In this document: piece after piece, positions 6,856 through 11,617 of the stretch
Numbering within the stretch: position 1 is the stretch's first letter
Layout of the letters: each line of letters begins with the position of its first letter
NCBI GenBank assembly: GCA_003671065.1
Contig: QWPU01000069.1
Span: 1 to 11,617 of the forward strand
Direction: 5' to 3'
DNA length: 11,617 nucleotides
Origin: Planctomycetota bacterium
GTDB lineage: Bacteria > Planctomycetota > Phycisphaerae > Phycisphaerales > SM1A02
The notes under the pieces: generated by a model
Seen by the model: only the letters and a program-made list of their open reading frames with translations
Told to the model about the DNA's origin: nothing
Database searches by the model: none
Translations under genes and position numbers: made by a program

Positions 6856-9500
6856 GGCTTCACCTCGACAGGTGCTGTCGTTGCGGGTGCGCTTGGCTTG
6901 ATCTCACGCGGAATTGCACTATCCAGCGCGGCAAATTGCGCACGAAACGGCTCGGGTCCAAGTTGCGGATTCATTGCGCGGAACTGATCCATCACGATGC
7001 GCGCGCGCGCGGGATCGAGTTTTGACAGCACGCGAATCTGATCCGCCTTCGCGCGAAACCACGGCGTGGTCTGCGAGGGAAGACCACCAACGAGTGAACG
7101 CAAGCGATCTGAAGCAAGTGCGTAATCGCCCGTTGCTTCCGCGCACAGCGCCGCGCCGCGCAAGAGCGTTGCATCAAGCGGCGCCTTCACAAGCAACGCT
7201 TCCGCAAGAATCAAACCTGCTGCTGCTTGCTTCGCGTCGGCCGCGCGTTCAATCATTTCAATACGCGCATCCAATGCAAGCCGACCAAGTTGCGCGTGCA
7301 CTGCCGCATTCTCGTTGCTTGCTGCAAGCGCAGCAGCAGGACCACCAGCGCGCACAAAGATCGCGTCACCCGCGCGCACAATCGTGGCCACATATCCACC
7401 GCGTTCAGGAGCGTCGGCTGCAATCGCGCGTCGCTTCGCTTCCGCACCGCGCATCGCAAGTCGCAGCGCCGCATCGGCCCACAGCGGCGTTGCTTCCACC
7501 TTCTCAAATGGCGCGAGCGCTGCTTCAGCATCGGCCCAGCGATCGGACAGAATTGCGATCTGCAAGCGGCGATACGCGATCTCTTCTTCAGCGCTGCGCA
7601 GATCGAATTGCCCTTCTGCGCCAGCGATTTCTAGTGCGGCGATCAAACTAATCGCGGTCTGCGTGTCACGCATTTCGTTCGACAGCACGACTTCAAGCGC
7701 TTGGCGCGCAATGGCCGCGCTTGACGCAGGAAGTTTCGTCTTCGGATCCACAGGCAACTCCGCGAGTACTGCGAGGTAGCGCCTTCCTGTTTCGACGCGA
7801 TCAGTTTTTCCGCCGCGAAACGTTCGATACAAACCCGCGAGCGCTTGTCTGCGCGAAGTCAGCCAATCTTTGCTGTCGCTCGACACTCGCATGAGTTGAT
7901 CAACATCGGTGTTCGTTGGCTCTGCCGTCGCGGCGACCTTTCGAATGAGCAGTTCAGGCACATGATCGCTTCCAGGAAAGCGCGAGAGATACGCGTCGAT
8001 GCGCGCGACGAGCACGATCTCTGCAGCGTCACGACTGGTTTGATCCGTCGTCGCACGATGCGCATCATCAAAGCATGTGATGGCAAATCGCGCCGCGTCT
8101 TCAGCGCGTTCGCCGAGCGCGTTCTCGCTCACGGAGTCAAACAGTTTCGCCGCGTCATCAAAGCGCCCTGCGCCGCGCAAACTCCACGCGCGCATGAGTG
8201 TGCATGAAACCGCAGCGTCGGCGTAAGTCTTCGCGTCTTCGGCTTCGAGTGCGAGGCCCAGCGCTTCTGCTGCAGCGATCGATGGATCGCGCACTTGCGG
8301 CGACTTCAACTTGATTCGATCTTCGCCCGCAAGCAGCATCGCGGTTTGGGACGCGTCATAGAGTTTGACGGCGCGCACATAGCGCGGCACGAAGCGAGTG
8401 CTGTCGCTGCCGAGAATGCCTTCGCCGTAACGAGCGACTAAATCACGAATCGCGTTGAGATCGCGCTTGGCCGCAAGCATCGCAATCCCTTCGCTCAGCA
8501 ACAGCTGCGCGTCCTCGTCATTCGAGCCGTCTTCAATCGCTCGGCTCACCGCCACGCGCGCCCAATTGCCTGCATCCTCACGCAGCGCGAGATCCTTGAG
8601 TTGTTCGCGCGCAGCCTTAAACGCGCGACCTTCGAGCGCGGCCACCATCGTCCAACCTGGAAGCGCTTCACGCGTGCCCGCGAAAGTGTCCTTGTCATCG
8701 AGCAATTCAATCCATCGCGCGCCTTCGCCGTAGCCTTCGACGCGAGACTTCGCGAGTGCAAGCCCCAAGATCGCGCTCGCAAACGCTTCATCGCTGCGCA
8801 AATCTTCGCTCACTTCCTTTGGCGTGAGTTTGCCGTCACGACCGCCGAGAAGTTCGATGAAGATCGCCAGTGCAGCTTTCGTGCTAGCGCTGTCGTTGAC
8901 GAGAAATCCGCGGTAGAGCAAACTCCACGCCGCGAGATAGCGCGACTGACCGACAAGCGAACGCTCGCCTTGCATCTGTTCGATGAGCACATCGCGCGAG
9001 AGACCTTGCGCGCGTTCAGCGCGTTTGTCGAAGTCATCCGCACGCTTGCCTGCGCGTTCAGAAACTTTTTGCAACACATCGGCTTGTGTCGCAAGCAACA
9101 CAATCGCAGGTGCCGCATCACCAGCAATACCCGCGCGAATGCCTTCAGCCAAACGCGCTGCATCGCGATATCGCGCGCGCGCAGAGGCCACGCGCAGGCG
9201 ATCACCCTTCGCGGTGAGTAGGTCATCGGCCAACGCATCGGCGCGTTCAAGCAGCCGCGCGTGCGTCGCTGGATCATTCGCGCCATCGAGCATGCGTGAG
9301 AAGAGATCAGCAAGTTGATCGAGCAGTTGCGCGCGTTCTTCCGCTGTCGCGCGCGCGGCAAGTTCTTCGACGCGAAGCGCGGCAAGCGAATCAAGCCCGC
9401 GCGCATCGAGATACTCAAGCAAATCGTCACCTCGCGCGGGCGTCAGCAGCGCGAGCAACGCGAGTGCGAGCATGGAACATGACTTACTTCGCAGGGACAT
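6852..9500 (-). CDS. Large exported alpha-helical (TPR-like) protein of the exbB operon
   Basis: Family not recognised beyond a helical-repeat look; 882 residues. The signal peptide is MSLRSKSC, then a Leu/Ala core, with cleavage predicted after PARG (about residue 24), so the mature protein is periplasmic. The body is very Ala/Leu/Arg/Asp-rich and built of helix pairs with TPR-like phrases, such as AWSLRGAGRFDDAAKLFDSV near 430-455 and AALCAEATGDYALASDRLRS near 805-825, separated by poorer repeats. No enzymatic motif is visible. The C-terminus is a short Pro/Ala/Thr tail (SAPATTAPVEVKP). The start at 9500 overlaps the ExbD2 stop by 17 bp; an internal ATG at 9473 would remove the charged n-region, so 9500 is preferred. 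Probably a periplasmic scaffold or adaptor for the ExbB/ExbD motor, by context only. Confidence 0.88.
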   Translation of the reverse strand: MSLRSKSCSMLALALLALLTPARGDDLLEYLDARGLDSLAALRVEELAARATAEERAQLLDQLADLFSRMLDGANDPATHARLLERADALADDLLTAKGDRLRVASARARYRDAARLAEGIRAGIAGDAAPAIVLLATQADVLQKVSERAGKRADDFDKRAERAQGLSRDVLIEQMQGERSLVGQSRYLAAWSLLYRGFLVNDSASTKAALAIFIELLGGRDGKLTPKEVSEDLRSDEAFASAILGLALAKSRVEGYGEGARWIELLDDKDTFAGTREALPGWTMVAALEGRAFKAAREQLKDLALREDAGNWARVAVSRAIEDGSNDEDAQLLLSEGIAMLAAKRDLNAIRDLVARYGEGILGSDSTRFVPRYVRAVKLYDASQTAMLLAGEDRIKLKSPQVRDPSIAAAEALGLALEAEDAKTYADAAVSCTLMRAWSLRGAGRFDDAAKLFDSVSENALGERAEDAARFAITCFDDAHRATTDQTSRDAAEIVLVARIDAYLSRFPGSDHVPELLIRKVAATAEPTNTDVDQLMRVSSDSKDWLTSRRQALAGLYRTFRGGKTDRVETGRRYLAVLAELPVDPKTKLPASSAAIARQALEVVLSNEMRDTQTAISLIAALEIAGAEGQFDLRSAEEEIAYRRLQIAILSDRWADAEAALAPFEKVEATPLWADAALRLAMRGAEAKRRAIAADAPERGGYVATIVRAGDAIFVRAGGPAAALAASNENAAVHAQLGRLALDARIEMIERAADAKQAAAGLILAEALLVKAPLDATLLRGAALCAEATGDYALASDRLRSLVGGLPSQTTPWFRAKADQIRVLSKLDPARARIVMDQFRAMNPQLGPEPFRAQFAALDSAIPREIKPSAPATTAPVEVKP
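6861..6866 (-). promoter_or_regulatory. Ribosome binding site of the 1014-aa gene
   Basis: GAGGTG on the minus strand, 5 nt before the ATG at 6855, within the last codons of the upstream gene. It is a clear Shine-Dalgarno and supports the ATGA-overlap start. Confidence 0.7.
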
Positions 9501-9894
9501 ACGTCACCGCCTCAAAGCCCACATCGCGGGCAGTCTGAATGGCCATCGCCGCAGATCCAACATCAACACCGCCGTGCACTCGAACAAAAAGTCCTTGTTC
9601 TCGCGGCAATGGTTCAATCGCAGCCTTCAGCGTCTCACGCGTTGTAAACACGCTGGCTCCCACGCGAAAGACGACGACGCCATCTTCGCGGCTCACATCA
9701 ATGACTTGCGGATCGAGATCCTCTTTCGCATCGGTGCCGTATTGCACTTTGAGATTCGGCGAGAGTCGCGATTCGTTGCTGCTCGATCCTGTCGTGAAGA
9801 TGAAGAACGACAGCAGCACGAACATCACATCGATCATCGATGCGAAATTCACTTCAGGCTTCGAGCTCCTCACTTCTTTTTCAGTAAAGCGCAT
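9484..9894 (-). CDS. exbD: ExbD/TolR family protein, second copy (ExbD2)
   Basis: Inner-membrane ExbD/TolR-type subunit of a proton-driven channel, 136 residues. A short cytoplasmic N-terminus (MRFTEKEVRSSKPEVNF) precedes one membrane span at about 19-36 (SMIDVMFVLLSFFIFTTG). D22 matches the essential membrane Asp of ExbD/TolR. A periplasmic domain follows; its end (GLFVRVHGGVDVGSAAMAIQ and GFEAVTYV) aligns in pattern with the usual 'V..D....' strand-helix-strand, but the RADR-type motif of ExbD1 is replaced by RVHGG. A longer in-frame reading to 10071 exists, but its first 59 residues are the antiparallel-frame shadow of exbD1. The start at 9894 is set by the Shine-Dalgarno at 9903-9907 and by the MRF start it shares with ExbD1. 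It begins 1 nt after the exbD1 stop and ends inside the 882-aa gene. Confidence 0.92.
   Translation of the reverse strand: MRFTEKEVRSSKPEVNFASMIDVMFVLLSFFIFTTGSSSNESRLSPNLKVQYGTDAKEDLDPQVIDVSREDGVVVFRVGASVFTTRETLKAAIEPLPREQGLFVRVHGGVDVGSAAMAIQTARDVGFEAVTYVPAK
9510..9513 (-). promoter_or_regulatory. Weak ribosome binding site of the 882-aa gene
   Basis: GAGG on the minus strand, 9 nt before the ATG at 9500, inside exbD2. It favours 9500 over the internal ATG at 9473. Confidence 0.4.
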
Positions 9895-9895
9895 C

Positions 9896-10318
9896 TCACT
9901 TACTCCTATCTGTGGCCAGGCGAATCGCCGTGAGCCCGCGTGCCGTGAGACGATTGAAGACTTCGTTGAGTCGCAGCGAATCGCACTCGCGATCAGCGCG
10001 AATGAGTGGCTTGAGTTTGTCCGCGCCGCCCGCGCCTTGAATCGCAGCCGCCACAAGTTGATCGAGCTCATCCATCGAGATCGGCTTGTCGTTTACGATC
10101 ACGTCGCCGTTGGCCATCACATTGATCGCAAGCCCCGTCTGCTCTTTCGAAGTCAACTCGTCGCCTTGTTCTAACGGCAAGTCCATTTGCGCACGCGTTT
10201 GTGGATCGAGCTGCGAGGTCACCAGCGCAAAGATCAGCAACTGAAACACAACATCGATCATCGGCGTGATGTCGATTGCGAAGTTGCGTTTGGAGATGGA
10301 ACTCTTATTGAAGCGCAT
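9896..10318 (-). CDS. exbD: ExbD/TolR family protein, first copy (ExbD1)
   Basis: Inner-membrane ExbD/TolR subunit, 140 residues. Cytoplasmic MRFNKSSISKRNFAIDITP, then a membrane span at about 19-36 (PMIDVVFQLLIFALVTSQ) with the essential Asp at 22, then a periplasmic domain. The domain shows the classic features: LAINVMANGDVIVNDKPIS at 63-81 and IRADRECDSLRLNEVFNRL at 106-124 (compare the V.AD..V.Y..VV pattern of ExbD). It starts 15 nt after the exbB stop without a clear Shine-Dalgarno, so coupling to exbB is likely. With ExbB it should form a pentamer-dimer type channel that uses the proton gradient; whether ExbD1 and ExbD2 form a heterodimer is inference. Confidence 0.95.
   Translation of the reverse strand: MRFNKSSISKRNFAIDITPMIDVVFQLLIFALVTSQLDPQTRAQMDLPLEQGDELTSKEQTGLAINVMANGDVIVNDKPISMDELDQLVAAAIQGAGGADKLKPLIRADRECDSLRLNEVFNRLTARGLTAIRLATDRSK
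9903..9907 (-). promoter_or_regulatory. Ribosome binding site that decides the ExbD2 start
   Basis: AGGAG on the minus strand, 8 nt before the ATG at 9894, embedded in the last codons of exbD1 (DRSK-stop). It is the best Shine-Dalgarno in the window and rules for the short ExbD2 over the 195-codon reading from 10071. Confidence 0.75.
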
Positions 10319-10333
10319 GGAAATGGGCTCGGA

Positions 10334-11044
10334 TTACTTTCCGCTCTTGCGACCGCTCTTCTCAACCAACATCACAAGGTCTTCACTGCTCGCCGCGCAC
10401 TCACTCGCCAACGCGTCAACGCGGTTACGCAGGAAGCTGTACATCGCAACGCAGAGAATCGCGACCACGAGACCTTGAAAGGTGCAGATGAGTTTGATCG
10501 AGATGTTTGATGCGAGCTCTTGGTAATAGTTCGCGTTGTTGGCGGCGCCTGTTGCGACGGTTTCGAACGCGCCGATCATGCCGCGCACCGTGCCGAGCAA
10601 TCCGAGCAACGGTGCGAGCGAACCGATGGTGCCGATGACGTCAAGCGAGCGATACAACCGCGCCGTCTCTTCTGCGCCAGCCTCTTCGATCGCAGCCTTG
10701 ATTTCGAATGCGCCGAAAGGCGAGCCGAGAAACCGCTTGAGACCAGAGCCCACCACGCGCAGGAAGTAGCAGTCGTTCGCAGGAAGTGTCGAGTACTCGA
10801 GCGCGCCTTCGAGATCACCGCGCTCGACCATCTCACGCACGGCCTTCAACTTCTCAGGTGGCAGCATCGCGTTGCGACGAATCTGCGCGAGGTTGATGAG
10901 CACGAACGCAAACGCGACGATGCTCATGAGCACGATGACATAGCCGACACCACCGCCGCCCGTGATGAACTTCATCGCAGAGCTACTGGTGTTCGAAGTA
11001 TCAGGCGCCGTTTGCAGGAGAATGCTTGAGAAGAGTGTGTTCAT
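10334..11044 (-). CDS. exbB: MotA/TolQ/ExbB proton channel family protein
   Basis: Inner-membrane channel subunit, 236 residues, close to the usual ExbB/TolQ length. Three spans: about 33-53 (VGYVIVLMSIVAFAFVLINLA), 136-160 and 183-205. Between the first two lies a cytoplasmic domain of about 80 residues, typical of the family. TM2 carries the hallmark LAPLLGLLGTVRGMIGAF at 143-160 (T152 in GTVxGM). TM3 carries T188 in LICTFQGLVVAI, where most ExbB proteins have two Thr (TTAxGL); only one is kept. The first 25 residues are Ser/Thr-rich with a short hydrophobic start and could be a weak signal or a periplasmic N-tail. There is no long cytoplasmic tail of the ZorA kind. It heads the exbB-exbD-exbD block, 89 bp after an upstream helical protein gene. 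No clear Shine-Dalgarno. Confidence 0.95.
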   Translation of the reverse strand: MNTLFSSILLQTAPDTSNTSSSAMKFITGGGGVGYVIVLMSIVAFAFVLINLAQIRRNAMLPPEKLKAVREMVERGDLEGALEYSTLPANDCYFLRVVGSGLKRFLGSPFGAFEIKAAIEEAGAEETARLYRSLDVIGTIGSLAPLLGLLGTVRGMIGAFETVATGAANNANYYQELASNISIKLICTFQGLVVAILCVAMYSFLRNRVDALASECAASSEDLVMLVEKSGRKSGK

Positions 11045-11057
11045 GGCTGTATCTCGT

Positions 11058-11077
11058 CAGCGCGTCAACATGCGCTG
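11058..11077 (-). promoter_or_regulatory. Small hairpin in the exbB leader
   Basis: CAGCGC and GCGCTG form a perfect 6-bp stem with an 8-nt loop, 13 bp before the exbB ATG. No T-run follows on either strand, so it is not an intrinsic terminator. It could be an operator or an mRNA-processing structure that sets exbB levels relative to the upstream gene. Confidence 0.35.
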
Positions 11078-11089
11078 TGTGTCTTGATG

Positions 11090-11122
11090 AATCGATGATC
11101 CGCTGATGATTCGCTGATGATC
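11090..11122. repeat. Three 11-bp direct repeats upstream of exbB
   Basis: Plus-strand units are AATCGATGATC (11090-11100), CGCTGATGATT (11101-11111) and CGCTGATGATC (11112-11122). The last two differ at one base; the first is more diverged but keeps GATGAT. They are head to tail with no spacer, about one helical turn apart, and fill part of the only sizeable non-coding gap in the operon. Possibly a protein-binding array; possibly just a local duplication. Confidence 0.6.
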
Positions 11123-11133
11123 TTGGCGCGGTC

Positions 11134-11617
11134 CTATTTGCGTGCTGCCTTATTTTTTGGCTCCAATTCACGGAGCCGTTCTTCACGCAGCGCCGCAACT
11201 TGCAGCGCGCTTGCCGTATCACCTGATTCGCGCAGCAGCGATTCGGCTTCTTCGAACGCATACAGGTCAACGAGTCCTGAATGATCGAGTCCTGATGCGG
11301 GGACAGCGAGAAGCGCGAGCGCCGCGCGTTCGAGCGCGCGATTGTGATCTGCTGACGCGGGACTTCCCGTCGCTTGTGTCGGCTTGCTCGCGCGCGCAAG
11401 CCGTGCTTCTTGAGTTCCAACTGCTGCGAGTTTCCATGCAGTGAGATACGCAGGTTGTTCAGCGAACGCACGATCAAATTCAGCAGTCGCTCGAGTGCAC
11501 GCACGCGCGTCCGCTGCGACAAGAATCGCTTCGAGCAATCCAAGTGCGCGCACGGCTGGTGCAGCGTCGGCACTCAGCGGCATGAGCTGATTCGCAACGC
11601 CGTCCGTCGCAGCAAAC
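11134..11617 (-). CDS. Helical, TPR-like protein, C-terminal part (runs off right edge)
   Basis: The last 160 residues of a longer gene; the frame is open through the window edge, so the internal ATG at 11583 is not a reliable start. The protein is Ala/Glu/Arg-rich and helical, with TPR-like phrases such as ATAEFDRAFAEQPAYLTAWK and AFEEAESLLRESGDTASALQ, a low-complexity Ser/Pro/Thr hinge (SKPTQATGSPAS) between them, and a basic tail ending in KNKAARK. Family not recognised. Same strand as exbB and 89 bp upstream of it, so it is probably the preceding gene of the same operon and another scaffold-type partner. Location in the cell cannot be told without the N-terminus. Confidence 0.8.
   Translation of the reverse strand, partial: FAATDGVANQLMPLSADAAPAVRALGLLEAILVAADARACTRATAEFDRAFAEQPAYLTAWKLAAVGTQEARLARASKPTQATGSPASADHNRALERAALALLAVPASGLDHSGLVDLYAFEEAESLLRESGDTASALQVAALREERLRELEPKNKAARK

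Noticed and set aside
9895..10071. N-terminal extension of ExbD2 to a start at 10071
   Set aside because: It lies wholly within exbD1, has no Shine-Dalgarno, and would put about 60 unrelated residues before the MRF start and membrane span.
10334..11044. Zorya-type defence channel (ZorA) instead of ExbB
   Set aside because: The protein is a normal-length three-span ExbB without the long cytoplasmic tail of ZorA, and no ZorB with an OmpA-like domain or helicase gene is nearby.
11159..11177. Hairpin GGCTCC/GGAGCC beside a T6 run, as an intrinsic terminator
   Set aside because: On the minus strand the hairpin is followed by A6, not T; on the plus strand the T-run precedes the hairpin. It lies in the coding end of the upstream helical gene.

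Overview
The window is a gene-dense, roughly 57% GC piece of a bacterial chromosome. I see no phage, IS, tRNA, rRNA or CRISPR signal. The organism is probably Gram-negative, because it carries an ExbB/ExbD motor and several exported proteins. An exbB-exbD-exbD set followed by very long, Ala-rich, helical 'hypothetical' proteins, together with poor use of Shine-Dalgarno sites at several starts, suggests a Planctomycetota-type (Phycisphaerae-like) genome. That assignment is an inference from style, not from a marker gene.

Left end (1-2037, minus strand): a two-gene transsulfuration operon. A cystathionine beta-synthase with a C-terminal CBS-domain pair is followed 20 bp later by a cystathionine gamma-synthase/lyase family enzyme that runs off the left edge. 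Together they would turn homocysteine plus serine into cystathionine and then cysteine.

Divergent from the CBS gene, across only 66 bp, is a plus-strand exported protein (2104-3056). Its signal peptide and body lie in different frames; a C5 run at 2220-2224 is where the frames join. The two divergent genes carry matching -10-like hexamers exactly 6 nt before their ATGs, as expected for leaderless transcripts. The plus-strand gene converges with the next operon so tightly that the two stop codons share a TTAA palindrome.

Right four-fifths (3053-11617, minus strand, read right to left): one long operon. The order is the C-terminus of a helical/TPR-like protein (partial); an 89-bp gap with three 11-bp direct repeats and a small hairpin; ExbB; ExbD1; ExbD2; an exported 882-aa helical protein; a 1014-aa single-span membrane protein with a Pro/Ala-rich linker; and a 252-aa membrane-anchored protein. 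From exbD1 to the last gene, neighbours are 1 nt apart or overlap (1, 4 and 17 nt), so they are probably translationally coupled. The likely product is a proton-motive-force-driven envelope machine in which the ExbB/ExbD channel works with large periplasmic helical partners. No TonB domain or outer-membrane receptor is visible here, so its substrate is unknown. This operon is the best candidate for an undescribed system in the window.
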